Positions 29,820 through 39,465 are shown, numbered from the stretch's first letter. The stretch is DNA of 64,000 bases from Ruegeria_B marisflavi (GCF_025673445.1 NZ_JAOVQN010000005.1:150473-214472); one strand, 5' to 3'. Numbers and translations: made by a program. The notes: generated from the letters alone by a model not told the origin.

Positions 29820-29890
29820 CTTTGTTATCAACCCAGATTTTCAGCAGACCTCGGTCAGTCAGTACCGGGATTGAGCCGGGTTGTCAAAAG

Positions 29891-29927
29891 CCCAAAAACG
29901 AAAGACGCGGCTCAATAGCCGCGTCTT
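29891..29927 (-). terminator. Rho-independent terminator after the 41-residue membrane protein
   Basis: On the minus strand the stem AAGACGCGGCT/AGCCGCGTCTT (29902-29926) is followed by a CGTTTTTGGG run. It lies just beyond the small gene that stops at 29951 and upstream of bamA, so bamA probably has its own promoter within 29820-29890. Confidence 0.75.
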
Positions 29928-29950
29928 GTCTCGGAACCGGAAGACAAAGG

Positions 29951-30076
29951 TCAGAAGCTGCCCAGAAACGCACCCAAGAACAGAGCTGCGACGATTGCTC
30001 CGACAAACAGCATACGATCCCAGTTTAACTGCATGAGCAAACCCAAACCGCGGTAGGAATGATTCAACATCTGCAT
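29951..30076 (-). CDS. Small single-pass membrane protein (41 residues)
   Basis: A short frame from ATG 30076 to TGA 29951-29953, preceded by GGGAG at 7 bases and followed by a strong terminator. The protein starts MQMLNHSYRGLGLLMQ and ends with a hydrophobic span, LFVGAIVAALFLGAFLGSF, preceded by NWDRM. That gives one membrane helix with a short positively charged N-terminal part. The ribosome site plus terminator make a real gene likely. I do not recognise a family. Confidence 0.65.
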   Translation of the reverse strand: MQMLNHSYRGLGLLMQLNWDRMLFVGAIVAALFLGAFLGSF

Positions 30077-30246
30077 GGCAAAGCTCCCGCTTTCTTCGTT
30101 TCATAGGCAGACTAGTCGGCGAATATGGCAAGACTTTGGCACATTTCGAAATCGGAATGGCTTGAACGCGCTTGCACAGGAACGGCTGGCAATTTCCCGC
30201 CGAGGGACACAGTGTATGAAAGTACCCCTGGTTCTCGGCCGCTGAC

Positions 30247-30326
30247 CTAGTTGATCAGTCCCTGCATCTGGTGGATCGGGTCGCGCTTAAACTCGTCGCT
30301 GAAACTGCTCGTCCCCACTTCGGCAT
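30247..30326 (-). pseudogene. IS3-family transposase OrfA fragment
   Basis: On the minus strand 30318 to 30247 reads VGTSSFSDEFKRDPIHQMQG and stops. 'SFSDEFKRDAV' is the usual opening of IS3-group OrfA (helix-turn-helix). An ATG at 30326 is one base out of frame with it. Only about 25 codons remain, so this is a relic. Confidence 0.45.
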
Positions 30327-30330
30327 CCTG

Positions 30331-30531
30331 GCCTTAAAGTTAGGGTGCTAGGTATCTACAAATCAAGGTGCACCAAAAGCAGCCAACAAGGCCAGGGATC
30401 ACGAAAACTGGTTGCTGCAAATAACTCTGTCAAAGATTGCAAGAGTCCGTGTCCGCTGAGATCCGCTATCAAATCGCTACATTTGAGGCACAGACGGCTC
30501 TCGTACCACTTCTAGGTTAATGTAAATCTTT
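30331..30531. other. Intergenic stretch with no recognised gene
   Basis: I find no supported coding region between the IS3 relic and the TTCACA boxes. Several in-frame stops occur on both strands. Confidence 0.4.
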
Positions 30532-30597
30532 TTCACATTACCCCTTGCAACAACTCTTTTCCTATCCCACATTCACAATGTGAAAGGCATTCACATT
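30532..30597 (+). promoter_or_regulatory. TTCACA box cluster upstream of DUF2852 gene
   Basis: TTCACATT occurs at 30532-30539 and 30590-30597. A near-perfect palindrome TTCACAATGTGAA lies at 30572-30584. All are within 90 bases of the ATG at 30621. This looks like an operator for an unknown regulator. Confidence 0.4.
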
Positions 30598-30620
30598 CAA
30601 ACCTGATCTGGAGACCGACA

Positions 30621-31049
30621 ATGACCATGATGACCGACCCCGTCGCCACCCCGTCTCATCCGGGTTGGCTGCATCGAAGCGAAGCCTGGCTGGACAGCAA
30701 GGGCAAGGGCGCCTGGATCGCCGCAATGGTCCTTGGCTTTGTCTTCTTCTGGCCCATTGGCCTCGCCCTTCTAGCCTATATGATCTGGAGCAAACGCATG
30801 TTCAGCAAGTCCTGCACCCGCCGCAAAACCTGGAGCCATCAAGGCATGCGGGCCATGTCCACAACCGGCAACAGCGCCTTTGACGCCTACAAGGCCGACA
30901 CGCTGGCGCGCCTGGAACAGGAACAGGCAGATTTCGAAGCGTTCCTCCACCGCCTGCGCGAAGCCAAGGACAAGGCGGAATTTGACGAGTTCATGGACGA
31001 ACGCGTGCGCAATGCCCGCGATGGTGACCGGGACGAAGACGCTATCTGA
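30621..31049 (+). CDS. DUF2852 domain-containing protein
   Basis: A 142-residue protein matching the DUF2852 pattern: 'HRSEAWLDSKGKGAWIAAMVLGF', one membrane helix (about residues 35-55) containing 'FVFFWPIGLALLAYMIWSKRM', then a charged helical tail with 'FDAYKADTLARLEQEQADFEAFL' and 'EFDEFMDERVRNAR'. The function of the family is unknown. Start ATG 30621 follows GGAGA. A nearby in-frame ATG (third codon) is possible. A hairpin follows the gene. Confidence 0.85.
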   Translation: MTMMTDPVATPSHPGWLHRSEAWLDSKGKGAWIAAMVLGFVFFWPIGLALLAYMIWSKRMFSKSCTRRKTWSHQGMRAMSTTGNSAFDAYKADTLARLEQEQADFEAFLHRLREAKDKAEFDEFMDERVRNARDGDRDEDAI

Positions 31050-31057
31050 GCCACTCC

Positions 31058-31080
31058 GGCAGCCCCGCCAAGGGGCTGCC
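31058..31080 (+). terminator. Hairpin after DUF2852 gene
   Basis: GGCAGCCCC and GGGGCTGCC form a perfect 9-pair stem with a 5-base loop. There is no T run, so termination may be partial or the hairpin may stabilise the RNA. Confidence 0.4.
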
Positions 31081-31105
31081 ATTCATTGACCGACGGACCA
31101 ACCAA

Positions 31106-31543
31106 ATGACACACCTGCCCCATCCCGACCACCAGCCCGAATTCTACCAGAGCGTTGCGGTCAAACGCTTCTTCGCCTGGGTATTCGACACCTGCGTCAT
31201 TCTGTTTCTCAGCCTGATCGTCGTTTTGCTGACCGCCTTTGTCGGGGCCTTTGTCTGGCCCATCCTCTACCTGGTGGTGGGCTTTGTCTATCGCGTGGCC
31301 ACCATCGCCGGAGGGTCTGCCACCTGGGGCATGCGGTTCGTCGGCGTAGAACTGCGGGACGCTTATGGTTCGCGGCTGGATGGAGGCCTCGCGCTGGCCC
31401 ATACCGCAGGCTATACCGTCAGCATGGCAATCCCCGTTCTTCAGATCATCTCGATCCTGATGATGCTGCTTGGGTCCCGAGCTCAGGGGTTGACTGACGC
31501 GGTGCTGGGAACTGTCGCAATCAATCGCAGAGCCTATGCCTGA
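31106..31543 (+). CDS. RDD family membrane protein
   Basis: A 145-residue protein of the RDD family (PF06271). It has 'SVAVKRFFAWVFDTCVILFL' at residues 17-36, where the family usually has R and D in the first helix, a second helix 'VLLTAFVGAFVWPILYLVVG', 'TWGMRFVGVELRD' near residues 74-86 and a last helix. The role is unknown; some relatives are ion/proton exchangers. It sits between DUF2852 and bpt on the same strand. Confidence 0.85.
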   Translation: MTHLPHPDHQPEFYQSVAVKRFFAWVFDTCVILFLSLIVVLLTAFVGAFVWPILYLVVGFVYRVATIAGGSATWGMRFVGVELRDAYGSRLDGGLALAHTAGYTVSMAIPVLQIISILMMLLGSRAQGLTDAVLGTVAINRRAYA

Positions 31544-31615
31544 TGATGTGACTTTGGTCACTTGGCGGGTTTCGGATCGATTGCTATCATCCCGCCAAGC
31601 AACCACGGGACAACC

Positions 31616-32437
31616 ATGCGCCATACGCTGCCTATCGCGCCACAATTCTATGTGACGGCACCGCAACCCTGCCCCTATCTGGCGGACAGGATGGAAAGGA
31701 AACTGTTCACGGCGCTTCAGGGCCAAGGCGCGGAACGCCTGAACAACTCCCTTTCACAACAGGGTTTCCGACGTTCCCAGAACGTGCTCTATCGGCCCTC
31801 GTGCGCGGATTGCTCGGCCTGCCTGTCTGCGCGCATTGACGTGAAGGCCTTTTCCCTGTCACGCGGTCAACGGCGCACGCTGAAACGCAACGCCCACCTG
31901 ACCCGGCGCGCCACCTCTCCCTGGGCGACGGACGAGCAGTTTGATCTGTTCCGCAGCTATCTGGACAGTCGGCACGCCGATGGCGGCATGGCTGACATGG
32001 ATGTGTTCGAATTCGCTGCGATGATCGAGGAAACGCCGATCCGCAGCCGGGTCATCGAATATGCCGATCAGGAAAATGGGACCCTGACCGCGGTCAGTCT
32101 GACGGACGTTCTCGATGACGGGCTCAGCATGGTCTATTCCTTCTACGATCCCGATCAGCACCGTAATTCTCTAGGCACGTACATGATCCTCGATCACATC
32201 GAGATCGCGCGCGAAACCGGCCTGCCCTATGTCTATCTCGGCTACTGGGTGCCCGGCAGTCCAAAGATGGGCTACAAGTCCCGGTTCTCAGGGCTCGAAA
32301 TCTATCGCGGTGGGGCCTGGCATCCACTCGACAATCCCGAGTCGCATGACGCTGCGCGCCACCCCCTGTCGACGGATCCGATCGCCGAACAGGTCGCAAA
32401 TATCCAACTGCCCGATCGCTGGCCGACCACTAGTTGA
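31616..32437 (+). CDS. bpt: Aspartate/glutamate leucyltransferase Bpt (N-end rule)
   Basis: Bpt moves leucine from Leu-tRNA to proteins with N-terminal Asp or Glu, marking them for ClpAP. The 273-residue protein has the ATE_N cysteines: C19 (PQPCPYL) and C63, C66, C69 (YRPSCADCSAC), and an ATE_C part with 'VSLTDVLDDGLSMVYSFYDP', 'SLGTYMILDHI' and 'YVYLGYWVPGSPKMGYK'. I start at ATG 31616, which begins MRHTLPIAPQFY as family members do; the frame is open further upstream. Confidence 0.92.
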   Translation: MRHTLPIAPQFYVTAPQPCPYLADRMERKLFTALQGQGAERLNNSLSQQGFRRSQNVLYRPSCADCSACLSARIDVKAFSLSRGQRRTLKRNAHLTRRATSPWATDEQFDLFRSYLDSRHADGGMADMDVFEFAAMIEETPIRSRVIEYADQENGTLTAVSLTDVLDDGLSMVYSFYDPDQHRNSLGTYMILDHIEIARETGLPYVYLGYWVPGSPKMGYKSRFSGLEIYRGGAWHPLDNPESHDAARHPLSTDPIAEQVANIQLPDRWPTTS

Positions 32438-32483
32438 CGTGGTGGCGGAATGCGTCGCTTGGCAGTTTCTCAGTAAAAAGTAA

Positions 32484-32512
32484 GGGGGCCAGAAGGCCCC
32501 CTTTTCTTTTTC
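32484..32512 (+). terminator. Bidirectional terminator between bpt and TRAP permease
   Basis: GGGGGCC-AGAA-GGCCCCC (32484-32501) is followed by TTTTCTTTTT. On the other strand the stem is followed by TTACTTTTTAC, so it can serve both convergent transcripts. Confidence 0.8.
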
Positions 32513-32525
32513 TCGCATTATTTCG

Positions 32526-34880
32526 TCAGTTCGGAATCAGTGCCGGAACTATGGTCACGATCGCCGGGAACATCCACAGGATGCCGATGCCGATCACCTG
32601 GATGATCACAAAGGGAATAATGCCCCTATAGATGTGACCGGTGGTCACTTCCTTGGGTGCAACCCCGCGCAGGTAGAACAGCGCAAAACCGAACGGCGGT
32701 GTCAGGAATGAGGTTTGCAGGTTCACCGCCACCATGATCGTCACCCATTTCGGATCGAAGGACCCGCCATAGATCACCGGCCCGACGATCGGAATCACGA
32801 TGTAGATGATCTCGAGGAAGTCGAGCACGAACCCAAGGATGAAGAGCACCAGCATCACGATCAGGAAGACCGTGAATTCATTGTCGAAACTCTTCAGGAA
32901 ATCCTGGATGTAGTGCTCACCACCAAAGGAGATCACCACAAGGTTCAACAGCTGCGAGCCGATCAGGATGGTAAAGACCATCGAGGTCACCTTGGCAGTT
33001 TCCCGCACGATGGGTGACAGCACGCCGCCAGCAAACAGAACCCAGCACCCGAACAACAACCCGAACAGCGCATAGGCATAAGTGGCATAGGCAAAGGTGA
33101 AGGCGACCCAGCTTTCAAACGAAACATTGCCCTGATTGATGCGCAGGTCAAAGTTCACCCCGATCAGTAGACAGACGATGATGGCGAAAGTCGACCAGAT
33201 GATGATCGCGCCCGAGCGTCCTTCGTCCTTCAACCGGCGGTAGGCCGCCAGCATGATGGCCCCGCCCGCACCCAGCGCCGCGGCCGGCGTCGGGTTGGTT
33301 ACACCGCCCAGGATCGAGCCCAGAACCGCGATGATCAGAACTAGCGGCGGGAACACCACCCGGATCAGATCATTGGTCGCACAGCGCGCCGCGGCGGCCT
33401 TGCACCCGTAAAGAGCCAAGGCAGTCGGGATCGCCAGCAACAGCACGGTCACCCCAGACGACGTCGTGGGCGCGACCAGCAGGATGTCGACCAGCAGCGT
33501 GAGCGCCAGACCAAGCCCGCCGATCATCAGCGGACGCGGGTCCTGAGACGGAGCCACACCGCGACCAACAACCAGCGTCAGCCCCAACAGAACGAAGAGC
33601 GTCGCAACACCGGTGCCGATCGGCGCAGCAGCGGCGATCTTGGCCTCCAGCGCGGCGGCAATCTCTTCTTCGGTCAGCTTGTGCGCTTCCTGCACGCCGC
33701 CCGCCTTGTCGATGGCCTCCTGCTCGACGACGGCGGCATCCCATGCCTCCTGCCCGTGCAGCGCAATCATCGACGCCTTACAGTCTTCGGACACATTGGT
33801 GCGCAGGCTGGCGGATTTCGAGCTGTCCGAGAAGCCAGACACCGTCAGGTCCTGACTGCCCACGATTCCAACATTGGCCATCAGGATGGTGCCGACGATC
33901 AACGCGATGGGCGCGCCCAGAAGCCAGGTAAAGGCCTCGGACCGGGTGACAACCTCACCGGTGCGGCCGGTCATCGCCACGGCAGGCGCCTTGTCCGGGT
34001 TCAAAAGGGCAAAGCCGAAGGCGTAGACCGCATAGAGCACGGCCAGCATGATGCCGGGCAAAAGTGCCGCCTGAAACAGCGTCCCGACAGAGACCACCGC
34101 CGGTTCGCCCAGATAGGTCAGGGCATCCGAACAGCCGGCTTCGATGGCACGGGTTTCCTGCGCGGTAGAGTAAAGATCACCGGCCAGCGTTCCCAGAAGA
34201 ACGATCACGATCGACGGCGGAATGATCTGCCCCAGCGTACCAGAGGCGGCAATCACGCCTGTCGCCAGCTCCGGCGAGTAGTTGTTGCGCAGCATGGTCG
34301 GCAGGGCCAGCAGGCCCATGGTGACCACCGTTGCACCGACGATCCCGGTCGAGGCAGCAAGGAACGCCCCCACGACGACGATGGAGACAGCCAGACCGCC
34401 CGGCAGCGGGCCAAACACCCGTGCCATCGTCGTCAGAAGATCGTTGGCGATCTTCGACCGTTCCAGCGTGATGCCCATGAGAACGAACATCAGCACGGCC
34501 AGCAGCGTTTCAATCGACTGTCCGGCAAGCACACGCTCGTTCATCCGGTTCACGATGAATGCGATGTTGCGGTCCATCGCGGTTTGCCAGCCACCGGTGA
34601 ACACATGTTCGGCGGCGCGTGGCAGATCCGGGTATCGGAAGATCGATATCGTATCCGGCCTTATGCCGGAATTGACCAGATCGTGATAGGCTTGCGACGA
34701 AGTGTCGATGGCCTGATGGATCAGCAATCCCGCGCTGTCGAGCGCCGCGATGATGCCGAAGGAGATGATCCCGGCACCGCCGATGGCAAAGGCCACCGGG
34801 AAGCCCGAGAGAATGCCCCCGAAGAGGCAGAGAAAGACAATAATGAGGCCGATTTCGACGCCATCAAGACCGAATAGCAT
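32526..34880 (-). CDS. TRAP transporter large permease (DctM family), extended form
   Basis: The membrane channel subunit of a tripartite ATP-independent transporter. At 784 residues it is far longer than the usual 430-450. The DctM pattern is visible: 'GFPVAFAIGGAGIISFGI' near residue 26, 'AASTGIVGATVVTMGLLALP' near 170 and 'GTLGQIIPPSIVIVLLG' near 210 in the first half; 'LDFLEIIYIVIPIVGPVIYG' and 'LQTSFLTPPFGFALFYLRGV' in the last 110 residues. Between the halves lie a soluble, charged stretch (about residues 345-415, including 'HKLTEEEIAAALEAKIAAA') and extra helices. The gene starts 17 bases after the small permease stop. The substrate is probably a carboxylate or 2-oxo acid, by analogy with the binding protein. 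Confidence 0.92.
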   Translation of the reverse strand: MLFGLDGVEIGLIIVFLCLFGGILSGFPVAFAIGGAGIISFGIIAALDSAGLLIHQAIDTSSQAYHDLVNSGIRPDTISIFRYPDLPRAAEHVFTGGWQTAMDRNIAFIVNRMNERVLAGQSIETLLAVLMFVLMGITLERSKIANDLLTTMARVFGPLPGGLAVSIVVVGAFLAASTGIVGATVVTMGLLALPTMLRNNYSPELATGVIAASGTLGQIIPPSIVIVLLGTLAGDLYSTAQETRAIEAGCSDALTYLGEPAVVSVGTLFQAALLPGIMLAVLYAVYAFGFALLNPDKAPAVAMTGRTGEVVTRSEAFTWLLGAPIALIVGTILMANVGIVGSQDLTVSGFSDSSKSASLRTNVSEDCKASMIALHGQEAWDAAVVEQEAIDKAGGVQEAHKLTEEEIAAALEAKIAAAAPIGTGVATLFVLLGLTLVVGRGVAPSQDPRPLMIGGLGLALTLLVDILLVAPTTSSGVTVLLLAIPTALALYGCKAAAARCATNDLIRVVFPPLVLIIAVLGSILGGVTNPTPAAALGAGGAIMLAAYRRLKDEGRSGAIIIWSTFAIIVCLLIGVNFDLRINQGNVSFESWVAFTFAYATYAYALFGLLFGCWVLFAGGVLSPIVRETAKVTSMVFTILIGSQLLNLVVISFGGEHYIQDFLKSFDNEFTVFLIVMLVLFILGFVLDFLEIIYIVIPIVGPVIYGGSFDPKWVTIMVAVNLQTSFLTPPFGFALFYLRGVAPKEVTTGHIYRGIIPFVIIQVIGIGILWMFPAIVTIVPALIPN

Positions 34881-34897
34881 GTCCCCAGTTCCTATTC

Positions 34898-35824
34898 TTA
34901 ATGCGTGCCTTCATAGGCCTCTTCGCCCTCGCCAAGAGTATCCTTGTCGAGGTATTTTCCGACGCTGCCTTCGCCTTCCACGTACTCCAGCCAGGAGCGA
35001 TAGAAGAACGCGACCGCATGAATGAAGATCATCGCTGCAAACGCCACCAGCAGGATCTTGAACAGGAAGTACCCGTTGAATCCATTGGGGCTGAAACCGA
35101 TCGTTTCCACGTTCCAGCGCATGGCGCGCGATTTCATCAAGAGCCGGTCAAGCTGGTCACTGGCCGACGGGTTCGGCACGATCAGGTGACGCCACAGGAA
35201 ATACCAGCCGTAAAGCCAGGTCACCACGGCCATCGGCATCATGAAGAACAGAGAGCCGAACATGTCGACCACCCGCTTCGCCCGGTGGCTGATACCGGAA
35301 TAAACCAGGTCAACGCGCACGTGACCGCCCTGAACAAAGGTATATGTCGCGCAGAGGCAGACAACCATCGCGTTGTAAAGCTTCAGTTCCTCGGACCACC
35401 AGCTCACGTCGAACGAGATCGGAATGCCCAACCCGAACGACAGATCAGGACGTGCAAAGACCCGCTGGATGAACACGATGATAATCTGTTGCAGCACCAT
35501 CAAGAGGCCAGCCCAGGCAAAGAACCGGCCAACCGTGTTGGCGAACCCTTCGAGAACACGGACCATGCCCCACATGAAATTACGATAGAACATGCCGACG
35601 GCGGTCAGGATCAGCACGAAGGTGAAGACGACAAAGAAGAACTCGACCGAGCCGCCATAGTAGACGAAACGCATCACCGCTTCCTTGTCCGACCAATCAA
35701 GCCAGAGCTGGGGATGCGTGACCGCGTAGCCAAAGTTGTAGAAGGACTCGGCGATGTTCTGAACCAGCCATATCAGACCGTTCCATAGGGCGCCGAAAAA
35801 GGAGATACCGTTATCTTCCTGCAT
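34898..35824 (-). CDS. TRAP transporter small permease (DctQ type), long form
   Basis: At 308 residues this is longer than the usual 160-220. Helices are visible around residues 10-25, 50-75, 95-115, 150-170, 195-215 and 255-275. The DctQ-like part includes 'YTFVQGGHVRVDLVYSGISHRAKRV' (the GGHVRVD motif) near residues 160-185. The C-terminal tail is acidic. It lies between the binding protein (117-base gap with a hairpin) and the large permease, all on the minus strand. Confidence 0.88.
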   Translation of the reverse strand: MQEDNGISFFGALWNGLIWLVQNIAESFYNFGYAVTHPQLWLDWSDKEAVMRFVYYGGSVEFFFVVFTFVLILTAVGMFYRNFMWGMVRVLEGFANTVGRFFAWAGLLMVLQQIIIVFIQRVFARPDLSFGLGIPISFDVSWWSEELKLYNAMVVCLCATYTFVQGGHVRVDLVYSGISHRAKRVVDMFGSLFFMMPMAVVTWLYGWYFLWRHLIVPNPSASDQLDRLLMKSRAMRWNVETIGFSPNGFNGYFLFKILLVAFAAMIFIHAVAFFYRSWLEYVEGEGSVGKYLDKDTLGEGEEAYEGTH

Positions 35825-35896
35825 GTTGCCCCCGAGAGACGCTTGCCGAGCCGCCTATGCAGACCCCATCAGTCCGGGCTCAGGCAAAGGGAAAGC

Positions 35897-35916
35897 CCCC
35901 CGCCTGATGGCGGGGG
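35897..35916 (-). terminator. Intercistronic hairpin between binding protein and permease genes
   Basis: CCCCCGCC and GGCGGGGG form an 8-pair stem with a 4-base loop. On the minus strand it is followed by CTTTCCCTTT. It could lower permease expression relative to the binding protein or protect the upstream message, as is common in TRAP and ABC operons. Confidence 0.55.
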
Positions 35917-35941
35917 TACTGTTTTTGCACTGTGCGCGGGA

Positions 35942-37027
<1,086 letters not shown>

Positions 37028-37132
37028 AGAGTATTTCCTCCCCTTGCAAGTCGTACACACCCGAGGGTTCATTCCCTTCGGGTGGATCGTTTCAGTGGCG
37101 CAAAGGTAGCGAGAGGTCATCCCGTAAGGGAA

Positions 37133-37148
37133 TACCTAGTACTACGTA
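37133..37148. promoter_or_regulatory. Candidate regulator palindrome in TRAP / two-component intergenic region
   Basis: TACCTAG-TA-CTACGTA is an inverted repeat with 6 of 7 pairs matching. It lies 106 bases before the binding-protein start and 138 before the kinase start, where a NarL-type regulator would be expected to bind. Confidence 0.4.
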
Positions 37149-37285
37149 GCAGGGGTGGAAAAACGGGCGAACAGCCCGTCAAGTCACCTTTTTTTGTCCT
37201 CTTCGCTCCGCTGCTCGGCGGATGTGCGGGACCTGCGGTCGATCTCAGGCTTTGCTTTCGCGTCCGTTTTTCGTATCGATTCGCC

Positions 37286-38719
37286 ATGCGACGGCTGCGA
37301 ACCCTGATCCGGCCCAACTACGCTCAGAAGATTTCACTTCTGGCGACGCTACCGCTTGTCGTGGCGGTTACCGCGATTGCCGCGCTGGTTGCCTATCAGG
37401 CGCAGACCCTGGCGGAACGCGAGATCCAGGCGTTGGAACGGCAGCTCTTGAGCGCCAAGAAGGCCGAGTTGCGCAATTACGTCACCCAGGCTCGCAACGG
37501 GTTTGCCCATATCTACGGCCCCGCCGCGCCCGACGACGAAGAGGCCAAAACCCGGGTAGCCCAGATTCTGGCCGCGATGATCTATGGCCAAGACGGCTTC
37601 TTCTTTGTCTACGACTACGACGGCAACAACCTTGTCAGCCCGCGCCAGACGGAATTTATCAACCGCAACTGGGAAGGACTGACCGACAGCCAAGGTATCC
37701 CCGTTGTTGACGAATTCATCCGGCTGGCCCGGCAAGGCGCCGGGTGGCACTCTTTCATGTGGGAAAAACCGTCGACCGGGGAAGAAGCACAGATGGTCGC
37801 CTATGTGGTCGGACTTCAGGACTGGCGTTGGGCGGTTGGAACTGGGGTATTCATCGACGATGTCCTCGCATCGGTCGCGGCATCGCGGGCCGAAACCCAG
37901 CTGCGCGTGCGCCGGACCTTTCTCTATATCGGCGCAATCGCACTCGCGGCGCTACTGGTCGTTTTCGGCTCCGGGATGGTGATCAATATCCGCGAACGCC
38001 GCCTGGCCGACGCCAAGCTCAAGGAACTGACCCAACGCGTGTTCGACGCGCAGGAGGAGGAGCGCGGCCGGGTCGCCCGCGAATTGCACGACGGAATCAG
38101 CCAGATCCTGGTCGGCGTCCGCTACGCCCTCGACAACGCCCGGCGCAAACTGGCACGCGGCGACAAGGAAGGAGCCGAACCGCCACTCGACAAGGGAATC
38201 GATCATCTGGGCACCGCAATCACCGAGGTCCGCCGGATCAGCCGCGATCTGCGCCCCGGTGTGCTCGACGACCTTGGCCTTGGCCCTGCACTGAAATCGC
38301 TCACCGATGATTTCCGCGAGCGCACCGGGATCGAGACGGAGTTCACCACCGTGGTGTTCCGCAACCGGCTGGACCAGAACAGCAAGATCGCGCTTTACCG
38401 GATCGCGCAAGAGGCGCTCACCAATATCGAGCGGCACTCGGGCGCGACGCGCGTCTCGATCGACTTGCGCGGGCACAAGAAAGGCGCAACCATGCGTATC
38501 GCCGACAACGGGCGCGGTATCCGCTCCGGCCCCGGCAAAACCGGACCCGGGCTTGGTTTGCGCAACATGCAAGAGCGGATCGAGCAGCTTGACGGAACCC
38601 TTCGCATCCTGTCGTCCCGCGGCGCCCAGACCGGAACCGTCATCGAAGTCAGCCTGCCGCTCAGCCATCTTCTGCCCCCGCAAGAGGACGCGACGCAGAA
38701 AAGAAAGGTATCCTCATGA
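37286..38719 (+). CDS. Cache-domain sensor histidine kinase (HisKA_3)
   Basis: A 477-residue membrane sensor. Helix 1 is at about residues 17-37; a periplasmic single Cache domain spans about 45-195 (markers 'GQDGFFFVYDYDGNNLVSP' and 'GWHSFMWEKPS'); helix 2 is at about 212-234. The NarL-type kinase core follows, with phospho-acceptor histidine near residue 268 in RVARELHDGISQ, and an ATPase domain with 'RIAQEALTNIERHSGA', 'IADNGRGI' and 'GLGLRNMQERI'. Such Cache sensors often detect small carboxylates. The long upstream open frame is rejected in favour of ATG 37286, which places the first helix at the N-terminus. It overlaps the regulator gene by 4 bases. Confidence 0.9.
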   Translation: MRRLRTLIRPNYAQKISLLATLPLVVAVTAIAALVAYQAQTLAEREIQALERQLLSAKKAELRNYVTQARNGFAHIYGPAAPDDEEAKTRVAQILAAMIYGQDGFFFVYDYDGNNLVSPRQTEFINRNWEGLTDSQGIPVVDEFIRLARQGAGWHSFMWEKPSTGEEAQMVAYVVGLQDWRWAVGTGVFIDDVLASVAASRAETQLRVRRTFLYIGAIALAALLVVFGSGMVINIRERRLADAKLKELTQRVFDAQEEERGRVARELHDGISQILVGVRYALDNARRKLARGDKEGAEPPLDKGIDHLGTAITEVRRISRDLRPGVLDDLGLGPALKSLTDDFRERTGIETEFTTVVFRNRLDQNSKIALYRIAQEALTNIERHSGATRVSIDLRGHKKGATMRIADNGRGIRSGPGKTGPGLGLRNMQERIEQLDGTLRILSSRGAQTGTVIEVSLPLSHLLPPQEDATQKRKVSS

Positions 38720-39366
38720 CCGCCGATCCCGTCCGCATCCTAATCGTCGACGACCATCCGATGGTGGCCGAAGGCATCCAGGCAATCCTTGAGAGCTATG
38801 ACGGGCTTCAGGTGATCGGAACCGTGCATGACGGGCGCGAGGCCGTCGGGCGGACGCTGGCACTCTGTCCCGACGTGATCCTGATGGATCTCAATATGCC
38901 GGGCCTTGGCGGGCTGAGCGCGACCGAGATCATTCTGGAGCAGATGCCAGATACCCGTATCCTGATCCTGTCGATGCATGACAGCCCGGAGTATATCTCA
39001 ACCGCGCTCAGCCATGGCGCAATGGGCTATGTGCTCAAAGACGTGCCCACCGAAGAGATCAAGCAGGCCATCGACGCGGTGATGCGCGGCGAACGTTATC
39101 TCTGCACCGGAGCCAAGGGATCGCTGGAGCCCAAGGAGGGCGAAGAGGCGCGCGAGGCGCTTACCGGGCGCGAACAGACGATCCTGCTGCAACTGGCACA
39201 GGGCAAGTCCAACAAGGAGGTGGCCATCGCGCTGGACATTTCCGTCCGCACGGTCGAGACCCACCGCAAGAACATCAAGCGCAAGCTGGGCATTTCATCG
39301 ACCGCCGGGCTGACCCGTTACGCATTGGAACACGGGGTTCTGCAAGGTACCGGAGTCGGGCTGTAG
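38716..39366 (+). CDS. NarL/FixJ-type response regulator
   Basis: A 216-residue regulator. The receiver has DDHP at residues 12-15, the phosphorylated aspartate near residue 58 (ILMDLNMPGLGG), and the switch lysine in 'YVLKDVP'. The LuxR-type HTH is in the last 65 residues ('LTGREQTILLQLAQGKSNKEVA' and 'ISVRTVETHRKNIKRKL'). Start overlaps the kinase stop (ATGA), so the pair is co-translated. It probably controls the divergent TRAP operon (inference from context). Confidence 0.93.
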   Translation: MTADPVRILIVDDHPMVAEGIQAILESYDGLQVIGTVHDGREAVGRTLALCPDVILMDLNMPGLGGLSATEIILEQMPDTRILILSMHDSPEYISTALSHGAMGYVLKDVPTEEIKQAIDAVMRGERYLCTGAKGSLEPKEGEEAREALTGREQTILLQLAQGKSNKEVAIALDISVRTVETHRKNIKRKLGISSTAGLTRYALEHGVLQGTGVGL

Positions 39367-39465
39367 GCGGGTTTCGTCCAGGCCACGAAAATAGCGCGCA
39401 CGCCCCCTTGTAAAGGTCACGCCACCTGATCATTTGCTGCTGGCAACTCCCCTTTCGAGGCAGAC

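Noticed and set aside
29859..30131. Minus-strand frame of 90 codons
   Set aside because: It is in another frame over the 41-residue membrane gene and runs through that gene's terminator.
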